DNA from: Paraburkholderia piptadeniae
GTDB lineage: Bacteria; Pseudomonadota; Gammaproteobacteria; Burkholderiales; Burkholderiaceae
Direction: 5' to 3'
Assembly (NCBI RefSeq): GCF_900007165.1
Contig: NZ_CYGY02000074.1
Coordinates: forward strand, 1 to 64,000
DNA length: 64,000 bases
The notes under the pieces were generated by a model that did not search any database, was not told the origin of the DNA, and saw only the letters and a list, made by a program, of their open reading frames with translations. The position numbers and the translations under genes were made by a program. Within the stretch, counting starts at the first letter, position 1; each line of letters starts with the position of its first letter. Below, in pieces: positions 8,407-16,415 of this stretch.

Positions 8407-9495
8407 CTATCGGGCCGGCTTCAACAGCACCTTGATCGAATCGAGCGAGTTCGCGACCTTGATCGCTTCGTCCCATTCTTCGAGAGAGAAGCCATGCGTG
8501 ACGATGCCTTTCGATGTGACGAGCCCACGCGCCAGCAGGTCGATCGCAATCGGATAGCAGTAAGGCCCGAGATGCGCGCCGCGCACATCGAGCTCCTTGC
8601 GGTCGCCGATGATCGACCAGTCCATTGTAGTCTCGGCGCCGAATACGGAAAACTCGACAAAACGCCCGAGTTTTCGAATGAGGTCCATGCCTTGATTCAC
8701 GCCCGCAGGCACGCCCGTCGTTTCGATGTAGACGTCGCAGCCGTAGTTCTCCGTCAACGACTGGATGATGGCGAGCGCATCGTCTTTCTTCGGATTGATC
8801 GTCTCGTCCGCGCCGTATTCGCGCGCGAGTTCGAGACGCTCGTCGACGAGATCGATCACGACGAGTTTCTTCGGTGTTTTCAGGTGCGCGACTTGCGTCA
8901 TCATCAGACCGAGCGGCCCCGCGCCCGCGATCACGACGACGTCGTCCAGCTGGATGTCGCCGCGATTGACGGTGTGAATCGCGCACGCTAGCGGCTCGAT
9001 GATCGCGGCATCTTCGAGCGAGATGCCGTCGGGAATCTTGTGGACGATGGCCGTCGGCGGAATGCGCATGTATTCGGCCATGCCGCCGTCCGCGACTTCG
9101 CGTTGAAAGCCGAAGATGTTGTGCACTTCGCACATCCAGTACTGGCCGGACTTGCAGTAGCGGCATTTGCCGCACGGCACGATCTGCTCGGCGATCACGC
9201 GATCGCCCTTCTTCACGCCGAAATGTTCGGCTGCGCCCTCGCCGAGTTCTTCGACGTAGCCGAAGAATTCATGGCCGGGAATCACAGGCGCCTTGACCCA
9301 TGGACTCGGGCCGCCCCAGAACATCTTAGCGCCCGAATGGCATTTGCAGTCGCTCGCGCAGATGCCGCATGCCGCGATGCGGATCACGAGTTCGTGCGCG
9401 CGCGCCTGCGGTTTCGTCACGCGTTCGACGCGATAGTCCTTCGGCGCGTGGCACACGATCGCCGTCATGCTTTTGGTGGTGTCCTGAGTGGTCAT
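8407..9495 (-). CDS. zinc-dependent polyol dehydrogenase, erythritol/L-threitol dehydrogenase (EltD)-like
   Basis: A 362-aa medium-chain dehydrogenase. Catalytic zinc ligands appear as Cys46 in CGICASDCKCHSG and His75-Glu76 in GHEFFG. The structural zinc cysteines are in PCGKCRYCKSGQYWMC, and the Rossmann motif is GAGPLGL. The stretches ICASD.KC and FGFQRE...MAEYM, and the late IIGDRKELDVRGAHLGPYCYP, strongly recall Mycobacterium smegmatis EltD. A C4 or C5 polyol is therefore the likely substrate. It lies 43 bp after the permease gene and 72 bp before the kinase gene, in the same operon. Confidence 0.85.
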   Translation of the reverse strand: MTTQDTTKSMTAIVCHAPKDYRVERVTKPQARAHELVIRIAACGICASDCKCHSGAKMFWGGPSPWVKAPVIPGHEFFGYVEELGEGAAEHFGVKKGDRVIAEQIVPCGKCRYCKSGQYWMCEVHNIFGFQREVADGGMAEYMRIPPTAIVHKIPDGISLEDAAIIEPLACAIHTVNRGDIQLDDVVVIAGAGPLGLMMTQVAHLKTPKKLVVIDLVDERLELAREYGADETINPKKDDALAIIQSLTENYGCDVYIETTGVPAGVNQGMDLIRKLGRFVEFSVFGAETTMDWSIIGDRKELDVRGAHLGPYCYPIAIDLLARGLVTSKGIVTHGFSLEEWDEAIKVANSLDSIKVLLKPAR

Positions 9496-9538
9496 TGCAT
9501 TGCCCTGCTTTTAAGGGGAGAACAAAGGAAAGGGAAAT

Positions 9539-10555
9539 TCACTTCTTGCGGTCGCGGCTGATGTAGATCGCGAGCAGAATGATTCCGCCCTTGATCACGT
9601 TCTGCACGTATGGATTCACGCCAACCATGTTGAGCCCGTTGTTCAGCACGCCGAGCAGCAGCGCGCCGATCAGCGTGCCGATGATCGAGCCGCGTCCGCC
9701 CGAGATCGACGTGCCGCCCATCACCACGGCCGCGATCGCATCGAGCTCGAAGCCGACGCCCGCATTCGGCTGGCCGCTCATCAAGCGCGACGTGAGCACG
9801 ATGGCCGCAAACGACGACGTCAGGCCGGCGAGCGTATAGACGATCAGCTTCACGCGCGCGACACGCACGCCGGAAAGACGCGTCGCCTGCTCGTTCCCGC
9901 CGATCGCATAGACGTAGCGTCCGAACGGCATGCGTTCGAGCAGCAGCCACGCGATCGCATAGACGACGAGCATGATCAGCACGGGCGCCTGAATGCCGAA
10001 CACCTTGCCGCTGCCGAAGAAACTCACCCAGTCGGGCAAGCCGTCGATCGGATAGCCGCCCGTGTAGATCAGCGCGAGGCCGCGCGCGATGCCCATCGTC
10101 GCGAGCGTGACGATGATGGGCGGCATGCCCGCGAACGCGACGAAGAAGCCGTTGCCAAAGCCGAAGCCGAGTCCGACTGCAATGCCGATCGCGATCGCCG
10201 CGACGCCGTTGAGTCCCGCCACCATCAGGCCCGCTGCGAGCGTGCCGGAAAGCGCCATCACGGAACCGACGGACAGGTCGATGCCGCCCGTCAGGATCAC
10301 GGCCGTCATGCCGACGGCGATGATTGCGTTGATCGACACCTGCCGCAGCACGTTCTCCAGGTTCGCTGCCGACAGGAAGCTGTCGCTCGCGAACACCATC
10401 ACGATGCACACGACAAGCAGGCCGATGAACGGATAGAACAGCGTCGAGCGTTTGATGCTCGACCAGTTCAGGCGCGCCGCTACACCTCGACTGGGCGCGC
10501 CCGGCGTATTGGACGCGACGGTCGATGTCTTGGGGGAAGTGTCAGGCGTGTTCAT
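9539..10555 (-). CDS. ABC transporter permease, RbsC-like
   Basis: Membrane subunit of a ribose/autoinducer-2-type (CUT2) importer, 338 aa with about eight to ten hydrophobic segments. The family block GGIDLSVGSVMALSG is present, with the EAA-like region in the C-terminal half (GGTSISGGRGSIIGTLIGAL). The start at 10555 (MNTPDTSPKT) overlaps the end of the ATPase gene by 14 bp. A longer frame to 10600 exists but would overlap more. It forms a complex with the ATPase at 10542 and the binding protein at 12147. Confidence 0.92.
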   Translation of the reverse strand: MNTPDTSPKTSTVASNTPGAPSRGVAARLNWSSIKRSTLFYPFIGLLVVCIVMVFASDSFLSAANLENVLRQVSINAIIAVGMTAVILTGGIDLSVGSVMALSGTLAAGLMVAGLNGVAAIAIGIAVGLGFGFGNGFFVAFAGMPPIIVTLATMGIARGLALIYTGGYPIDGLPDWVSFFGSGKVFGIQAPVLIMLVVYAIAWLLLERMPFGRYVYAIGGNEQATRLSGVRVARVKLIVYTLAGLTSSFAAIVLTSRLMSGQPNAGVGFELDAIAAVVMGGTSISGGRGSIIGTLIGALLLGVLNNGLNMVGVNPYVQNVIKGGIILLAIYISRDRKK

Positions 10556-12077
10556 GCTGTGTTGCTCCACGAGTGCCGGCTGTTGCACCAGCGGTTGCAT
10601 AAGTCATCACGGCATTCGATTCGATCTGATCGCCTTCGAGCATCGCTTCGATGCGCCCTTGCCGGAACACGGCGACGCGGTCGCACATGCCGACGATCTC
10701 CGGCAATTCCGACGAGATCATGATGATCGAGTAGCCGCGCGCGGTGAGCTCGCGCATCAGCAGATAGATTTCCGCTTTCGCGCCGACGTCGATGCCGCGC
10801 GTCGGTTCGTCGAAGATCAGGATGTTCGTGTGGTGATTGAGCCAGCGCGCGATCACCACCTTTTGCTGATTGCCGCCCGACAGCGTCGCGACTTCGGTGT
10901 TCATCGTCGGCGCCTTCACGCCGACGCGTTTCATGATGTCCGCCGTTGCGCGCGCTTCGCTGCCGTGATCGATAAAGAAGCGCGAGGTGCGGTACTTGCC
11001 GAGGTTGTTGATCGAGATGTTCTGCTTGATCGAGAACGACGTGATCAGCCCTTCCGTCTTGCGGCTTTCGGGCAGGATGCCGATACCCGATTTCAATGCG
11101 TCGGCGGGATCGGACAGATTCGCCGACATGCCGTTGATGCGAATGTCCTTCACGTGCGCCGCATCCGCGCCGATGACGGCGAGCGCAGTCTCCGTGCGAC
11201 CCGAGCCGACGAGTCCCGCAAAGCCGAGTATTTCGCCTTCGCGCAGCGCGAAGCGATTCACGGGGCCGTCCTTGTGCAATTGCAATGCGTTCACTTCGAG
11301 CACGACCTTCGCGTCGGTGGGCAGCGCGGGCTTCGGCGGAAAGCTGCTTTCGATCTTGCGCCCGACCATCATCTCGACGAGCCGGCCGACATCCGTCTTC
11401 GCCACATCCGTCATGCCGACATACTGACCATCGCGCAACACGGTGATGCGGTCGCACACTTCGAAAATCTCTTCGAGGTGATGCGAGATGAAAATCATCG
11501 CGACGCCGTGCCGCTTCAGGTCGCGCATGATCGTGAACAGATGCTCGGCTTCGGCGGGCGTAAGCGTCGCTGTCGGCTCGTCGAGAATCAGGATGCGCGC
11601 GTTCAGCGACAGCGCCTTGCCGATTTCGACGAACTGCTGCTGCGCGACGGACAGTTCGCGAATCGGCACCGAAAGATCGATCACGACGCCGAGCCGCGCG
11701 AAAATCTCCGCCGCCGCGCGCCGCATCCGCGACCGATCGAGCATGCCGAAGCGATTGCGCAGCTCGCGTCCGAGGAACATGTTCTCGACGGCGTTCAGAT
11801 ACGGAATCAGGCTGAACTCCTGAAACACGATGCCGACGCCCGCCGCAACGGCATCGTGATAGTTCGCGAAGTGCCGCGCTTCGCCGTCGATCACGATCGT
11901 GCCGTCGTCGGGCTGATAGATGCCGCACAGGATCTTCATCAGCGTCGACTTGCCCGCGCCGTTCTCGCCAAGCAGCGCGTGAATCTCGCCGCGCGCGATC
12001 TCGAGATGAATGCGCTGCAACGCCTGCACGCCCGGAAAGCTCTTCGTGATGTTGTCGAGTTTGAGGACCGTGTCCAT
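10542..12077 (-). CDS. sugar ABC transporter ATP-binding protein, RbsA-like (two ABC domains)
   Basis: A 511-aa ATPase with two fused nucleotide-binding domains, as in RbsA/XylG. The first has Walker A GENGAGKST, signature LSVAQQQFVEIGKAL and Walker B ILILDEPTATLT. The second lacks a canonical Walker A but has LSGGNQQKVVIARWL and ILIFDEPTRGID, the usual degenerate arrangement of this family. ATG 12077 (MDTVLKLDNITKSF) begins at the expected family N-terminus. A 15-bp-stem hairpin separates it from the binding-protein gene upstream. Confidence 0.94.
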   Translation of the reverse strand: MDTVLKLDNITKSFPGVQALQRIHLEIARGEIHALLGENGAGKSTLMKILCGIYQPDDGTIVIDGEARHFANYHDAVAAGVGIVFQEFSLIPYLNAVENMFLGRELRNRFGMLDRSRMRRAAAEIFARLGVVIDLSVPIRELSVAQQQFVEIGKALSLNARILILDEPTATLTPAEAEHLFTIMRDLKRHGVAMIFISHHLEEIFEVCDRITVLRDGQYVGMTDVAKTDVGRLVEMMVGRKIESSFPPKPALPTDAKVVLEVNALQLHKDGPVNRFALREGEILGFAGLVGSGRTETALAVIGADAAHVKDIRINGMSANLSDPADALKSGIGILPESRKTEGLITSFSIKQNISINNLGKYRTSRFFIDHGSEARATADIMKRVGVKAPTMNTEVATLSGGNQQKVVIARWLNHHTNILIFDEPTRGIDVGAKAEIYLLMRELTARGYSIIMISSELPEIVGMCDRVAVFRQGRIEAMLEGDQIESNAVMTYATAGATAGTRGATQHEHA

Positions 12078-12092
12078 CGCGTTTCCTTGTTC

Positions 12093-12132
12093 ATGCGGTG
12101 ACGCTTGCTTGAAGAAACAAGCGTCACCGCAT
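12093..12132 (-). terminator. intercistronic hairpin between binding-protein and ATPase genes
   Basis: A perfect 15-bp inverted repeat (arm ATGCGGTGACGCTTG, loop of 10 nt) starts 14 bp after the binding-protein stop and ends 15 bp before the ATPase ATG. There is no T-run. It looks like a partial-termination or mRNA-stabilising stem that would leave more binding protein than membrane components. That arrangement is known from other binding-protein operons such as malE-malF. Confidence 0.7.
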
Positions 12133-12146
12133 ACGCAACACATCGC

Positions 12147-13097
12147 TTACCAGCTGAAGCCCTTCGCGTTGTCCTTGTCGACGAGCTTCACGTCGACGGG
12201 AATCGCCTTCGGCACATTGGCGCCCCACTTCTTCGCGAGTGCCACGCCGATCGCGAGCCGGATCTGGTCGCGCGGGAATTGCGCGGACGTTTCGATGAAC
12301 TTCGAGTTCGGCTTCTGGATCGCGGTGATCGCTTCCGGCGCGCCGTCGACGCTCGTTAGCTTGATGTCCTTACCCGATGATTCGATCGCGGACAGCGCGC
12401 CCATCGAGCCGCCGTCGTTCACGCTGAAGATGCCTTTCAGGTTCGGATGCGCCTGGATCATGTTCTCGGTGACGGACAGCGCGGTCGCGCGCTCCTGCTT
12501 GCCGTTCTGCGTATCGACGAGCTTCACGTTCGGGAACTTTGCGAGCGCCGCCTTGCAGCCGCGTACGCGTTCGAGAATCGGCACGACGGGAATGCCGTCC
12601 AGAATCGCCACTTCGCCGCTGCCGCCGATCGCTTTCCCAAGGTACTCGCACGACATCTGCCCCGCGTCGAAATTCTTCGAGCCGACGAACGAATCGACGG
12701 GACCGTTCGCGTTCGCATCGACGGCGACGACCACGGCGCCCGCCTTTTTCGCCGATGTCACGGCCGACTGGATGCCCGTCGAATCGGTCGGATTGACGAG
12801 CAGAATGTCGATCTTCTTCTGCAGCATGTCTTCGACGTCGCTCACCTGCTTGCTCACGTCGTGATGCGCATCGGTGACGACGACCGTCGCGCCGATCGAT
12901 GCGGCCGCATCGTTCAGCGCCTTTTGCATCGTCACGAAGTACGGGTTGTTCAGCTCCTGGAACGTCATGCCGATTTTGAGCGGCGCGGCGTTGGCGCTCG
13001 CCGGCGCCAGGAGCGGCGCGCCGAGCGTCACGGCGGCGAAGGTCAGCGCGGCGCGCAGGCGCAACGTGCGCGAAGGATGCGAAGTGGTGTGCGTCAT
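12147..13097 (-). CDS. sugar ABC transporter substrate-binding protein, RbsB-like
   Basis: A periplasmic receptor of 316 aa. It has a clear Sec signal peptide (basic N-terminus, hydrophobic core about residues 13-32, cleavage after ANA). The mature protein follows the type I (peripla_BP_4) pattern: KIGMTFQELNNPYFVTMQKAL, DAHHDVSKQVSDVEDM, LLVNPTDSTGI and SVDGAPEAI. It delivers the substrate to the permease and ATPase encoded downstream. GGAG precedes the ATG. The family binds pentoses, hexoses or polyols; the ligand cannot be called from sequence alone. Confidence 0.93.
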   Translation of the reverse strand: MTHTTSHPSRTLRLRAALTFAAVTLGAPLLAPASANAAPLKIGMTFQELNNPYFVTMQKALNDAAASIGATVVVTDAHHDVSKQVSDVEDMLQKKIDILLVNPTDSTGIQSAVTSAKKAGAVVVAVDANANGPVDSFVGSKNFDAGQMSCEYLGKAIGGSGEVAILDGIPVVPILERVRGCKAALAKFPNVKLVDTQNGKQERATALSVTENMIQAHPNLKGIFSVNDGGSMGALSAIESSGKDIKLTSVDGAPEAITAIQKPNSKFIETSAQFPRDQIRLAIGVALAKKWGANVPKAIPVDVKLVDKDNAKGFSW

Positions 13098-13184
13098 GGT
13101 TGTCTCCGTTTATGAGGATGAGTGCGTCCCTCGCGCGGTTTGCAGCGCGATGAGCAGGTGAAACATCGGTGATGCTGAAGTGCT

Positions 13185-14207
13185 CTATGTCGTGGCGACT
13201 GGCGAACCCAGAGGCGGATACGCCGCGGGCGCGGCGCGTGCCTGAGCGTGCGCATGGCTTCGGGCCTGCCCGGCGGGCACGATCGAAGGCGCATTCGCGA
13301 TGCCCTTGCCGAGCGCGGCCGCGGCTTCCGAAGCGGCGCGGCTCGCGTCGTTCAGTTGCTGGAAGCGGCGGAACTTCGACGGGGCCATGCCCTTCGCCGT
13401 GAGGAACTGCCGGTTGAAGTTCGACAGATTGTTGAAGCCGACCTTGTAGCAGATGTCGGTGACGCTCAGTTCGTCATCCATCAGCAGCTGACACGCGAGA
13501 TTGATCCGCATGCGGTTCACGTACTGCACGAACGGCAGGCCCGTATGGCGACGGAAGTACCGCGAGAAGGCGCTCACGCTCTGCCCCGCGAGTTGCGCGA
13601 GATCGGATTCGCGCAACTCCGACGCGAGGTTCTTGCCGATATACGACAGCACATGGTTGATGCGCGTCGATGCATAGCTGGTTGGGTCGCTCTGGTACGC
13701 AGGGCTCGCGAGTAGTTCGCGGTCGCTCGCGTTCAGCAGGATTTCCATCATCGACAGGAACAGCACGATGCGGCGCAGGCCGCGCGCTTCGAGCAGTTCC
13801 ATGAAGAGCGGCTGGATCGCCGCGCTCGTCTGCGTGCCGAACGACACGCCGCGCCGTGAATCGGCGAGCAGCGCTTCGAGCGTGCGCCATTCAGGGAAGC
13901 TCTCGGTGCAATGCGCGACGAAGTCCTGTCCGAACTGCACGACGAGATTGCGCTGCGCGATCGTCACGCCCTCGGGCACTTCGCTGACCCAGTTGTGCGG
14001 CAGGTTCGGCCCCATCAGCACGAGATTGCCCGGCGCGAAGCTGCCGATGTAATCGCCGACGAACATCTTGCCCGTCGTCGCGACGATCAGATGGACTTCG
14101 AATTCCGGATGGAAGTGCCAGCGCACTGTGCGATACGGATAGCCGTGATACCACACCTTGAACGACTCGTCGCGGCGCACGCTCACCAGTTCGAGATCGG
14201 GTTGCAC
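13185..14207 (-). CDS. AraC family transcriptional regulator
   Basis: A 340-aa regulator with an N-terminal cupin-like sensing domain (HPEFEVHLIVATTGKMFVGDYIG). A C-terminal pair of helix-turn-helix motifs follows (residues about 205-300: SDLAQLAGQSVSAFSRYFRRHTG and VTDICYKVGFNNLSNFNRQF). About 45 Ala/Pro-rich residues extend beyond the HTH domain. The start is GTG at 14207 behind a strong AGGAGGA site. It lies 87 bp upstream of the binding-protein gene on the same strand, so it most likely activates the seven-gene polyol operon in response to the substrate. Confidence 0.9.
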   Translation of the reverse strand: MQPDLELVSVRRDESFKVWYHGYPYRTVRWHFHPEFEVHLIVATTGKMFVGDYIGSFAPGNLVLMGPNLPHNWVSEVPEGVTIAQRNLVVQFGQDFVAHCTESFPEWRTLEALLADSRRGVSFGTQTSAAIQPLFMELLEARGLRRIVLFLSMMEILLNASDRELLASPAYQSDPTSYASTRINHVLSYIGKNLASELRESDLAQLAGQSVSAFSRYFRRHTGLPFVQYVNRMRINLACQLLMDDELSVTDICYKVGFNNLSNFNRQFLTAKGMAPSKFRRFQQLNDASRAASEAAAALGKGIANAPSIVPAGQARSHAHAQARAAPAAYPPLGSPVATT

Positions 14208-14757
14208 GTCGGTCCTCCTCCTGTTCCTTCGTCGGGCGCATTGCGTTTCAGGTCTTGCGCGAGCGCCATCGGGTTCATTGCTTTTGTGTAGCGAAAGTTA
14301 GCCCCCGAGCGCAATCGCGGCCACTAGAAATGAGACCGTCGACTGATACTTTTTTGCATTCGGGTTAATCCTGGCCTTCTGGCTGTCAAATTTGATGCAA
14401 TGCAACAGCCAGCCGACCGACCTTTGGCAAGCGTCTCACCGGCAGCGCATAAGCCGTTGAAAATCCCGCCCCGCCGCGCTGCGCAACGATTCGCCGTAAA
14501 AAAGCACTGTCCTTCGCCTTGACTTTCGATCGACCGGATACGATCATTAGTTCACGTTGAGAGCAAATGCTCTTCGCTTCGAATCGTCGGCTCACGTCGC
14601 CGAGACAGCTTCTAGACTTATCCCAAGTAACGCACGCGAAAGACCGTGCGCATAAGACTTCACTAGCATGGGACCCGAGCAACGCATGGAACGGGAATGA
14701 GCGCGAAAGCGCCAACGCCCGTCGATACGCCAGCCCGGGTCGACACAGGAGACGCAC
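14208..14757. promoter_or_regulatory. divergent regulatory region, AraC gene / dalD
   Basis: A 550-bp gene-free stretch between two divergent operons. It includes an AT-rich segment near 14345-14400 and, at 14542-14572, an operator-like sequence shared with the smoS promoter. An AGGAG ribosome site precedes dalD at about 14747. I see no small gene with support. Confidence 0.5.
14542..14572 (+). promoter_or_regulatory. operator-like bipartite motif upstream of dalD
   Basis: Thirty-one bases (GATCATT...TCAC...GAGAGCAA...TGCTC) match the reverse complement of 27362-27392 at 25 of 31 positions. The right half is the near-palindrome GAGCAAATGCTC. It lies 186 bp before dalD. The SorC-family regulator encoded in this operon is the natural candidate to bind both sites, which is an inference. 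Confidence 0.65.
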
Positions 14758-16179
14758 ATGAACAGCGGCCAAAGCAGCGGTGCAAGCAACGGCGCAAGCA
14801 CGCAGGTGATCCTGCACATCGGCGCGGGATCGTTCCATCGCGCGCATCAGGCGTGGTATCTGCATCGGCTCGACGAAGCGAGTCAGCCTGGCGATCCGCA
14901 CTGGTCGCTTACCGTCGGCAATATCCGCAGCGACATGAATGCCGTCGCCGATGCGCTGGCCGCGCAAAACGGCGTGTACACGCTCGAAACCGTCACGCCG
15001 CAAGGCAAGCGCGACTACGAGACGATCCGCTCGATCAAGCGCGTGGTGCCGTGGTCGGCGAATCTCGATGGGCTCGTCGAAGCGGGCACCGATCCCGCGT
15101 GCAGGATCATCGCGTTCACCGTGACGGAAGGCGGCTACTACCTCGACGAGCACGACAAGCTCGACACGGCGAATCCCGATCTGTCCGCTGATCTGAGCGG
15201 CGCGTGCACCACGATCTACGGCGCGCTCGCCGCGATTCTCGAAGCGCGCATGCAGCGCAACGCCGGCCCCGTCACGCTGCAGACCTGCGACAACCTGCGC
15301 AGCAACGGCGAGCGCTTCCGCGCGGGCATGACCGAATTTCTGGAGCGGCGCGGCGCGAACACGCTGCGTCAGTGGTTCGATGCGAACACGGCATGTCCGA
15401 ACTCGATGGTCGACCGGATCACGCCGCGCCCGACACCCGATGTGCGCGAGCGCGTGAAGGCGGCAACGGGCGTCGACGACGCGTGCCCCGTGATGGGCGA
15501 ATCGTTTATCCAGTGGGTGATCGAGGATCACTTCGTCGCCGGGCGGCCGGCGTGGGAGCGGGTCGGCGCGGAGCTGGTCGAATCGGTGCTGCCGTATGAG
15601 GAAGCGAAGATCCGCATTCTGAACGCGACGCACAGCTGCATCGCGTGGGCGGGCACGCTGGTCGGCCTCTCGTTTATCCACGAAGGCACGCTCGATCGGG
15701 AAATCCGCCAGTTCGCGCACGACTACGTCACGCAGGACGTGATCCCCTGCCTCACGCCGAGTCCGCTCGATCTCGCGAAGTACCGCGATGTCGTGCTCGA
15801 ACGCTTCGGCAATCCTTATATCCAGGACACGAATCAGCGCGTCGCCGCCGATGGCTTCTCGAAGATTCCCGGCTTCATCGCGCCGACGCTGTCCGAGTGC
15901 TTCGAGCGCAAGGTCGAGCCGAATGCGACAGCGATGCTGCCCGCGCTCTTCTTCCGTTTTCTCGACAGGTGGCAGCGCGGCCAGTTGCCGTACACGTATC
16001 AGGACGGCGTGATGGACGAAGGCGTTGCGCGCGGCTTCTTCAAGGCATCCGATCCGGTGCAGGCTTACTGCGCGGACCGTCTGCTCTGGGGCAGCATGGC
16101 GGGTACGGCTTCGCTCGAAAAAGTGGTGCGCGCGGCGCTCGAACGCGTCGATGCGTGGCTCGCGAAGCGCGGCGCTTGA
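14758..16179 (+). CDS. dalD: D-arabinitol 4-dehydrogenase (mannitol dehydrogenase family)
   Basis: Oxidises D-arabinitol to D-xylulose with NAD+; relatives also accept D-mannitol. The 473-aa protein follows Klebsiella DalD closely in memory. It has the N-terminal cofactor fold LHIGAGSFHRAHQAWYLHRL, then FTVTEGGYYL and NCPNSMVDRITPRPT-like text (CPNSMVDRITPRPT). The catalytic region is YEEAKIRILNATHSCIAWAG, with its conserved Lys, Asn and His. It lies 236 bp before xylB, forming the classic arabinitol pair whose product feeds the pentose phosphate pathway. An AGGAGACGCAC leader supports this start. Confidence 0.92.
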   Translation: MNSGQSSGASNGASTQVILHIGAGSFHRAHQAWYLHRLDEASQPGDPHWSLTVGNIRSDMNAVADALAAQNGVYTLETVTPQGKRDYETIRSIKRVVPWSANLDGLVEAGTDPACRIIAFTVTEGGYYLDEHDKLDTANPDLSADLSGACTTIYGALAAILEARMQRNAGPVTLQTCDNLRSNGERFRAGMTEFLERRGANTLRQWFDANTACPNSMVDRITPRPTPDVRERVKAATGVDDACPVMGESFIQWVIEDHFVAGRPAWERVGAELVESVLPYEEAKIRILNATHSCIAWAGTLVGLSFIHEGTLDREIRQFAHDYVTQDVIPCLTPSPLDLAKYRDVVLERFGNPYIQDTNQRVAADGFSKIPGFIAPTLSECFERKVEPNATAMLPALFFRFLDRWQRGQLPYTYQDGVMDEGVARGFFKASDPVQAYCADRLLWGSMAGTASLEKVVRAALERVDAWLAKRGA

Positions 16180-16190
16180 AGCTGGCTGAA

Positions 16191-16226
16191 GTTGGCTAAG
16201 TGAACTCGGTTGGCTAAATGAACTCG
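16191..16226 (+). repeat. 18-bp tandem duplication
   Basis: Two adjacent 18-bp units (GTTGGCTAAGTGAACTCG and a copy with one change) lie just after the dalD stop codon, in the dalD-xylB gap. Probably a neutral slippage product. Confidence 0.7.
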
Positions 16227-16415
16227 GCTGAAGCCGTCGACATCGCCTTGCTCGACACACGACAGCATGGCCGCGCGTGATGCCACCTCCACGCGCGGCC
16301 GTTCCCTTTGATCGCCGCTTTCGACGCCTGCCATGCGTCAGGTCTATTGCGCATGGCATCGTCAGCGGCATGCGGCTAAAGTAGCGCATCTCCTACCGAC
16401 GAAGGTTTCGCGCCC

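Noticed and set aside
16191..16226. Tandem 18-bp duplication as a regulatory repeat
   Set aside because: Only two copies, no dyad symmetry and no partner elsewhere in the window; most likely slippage.
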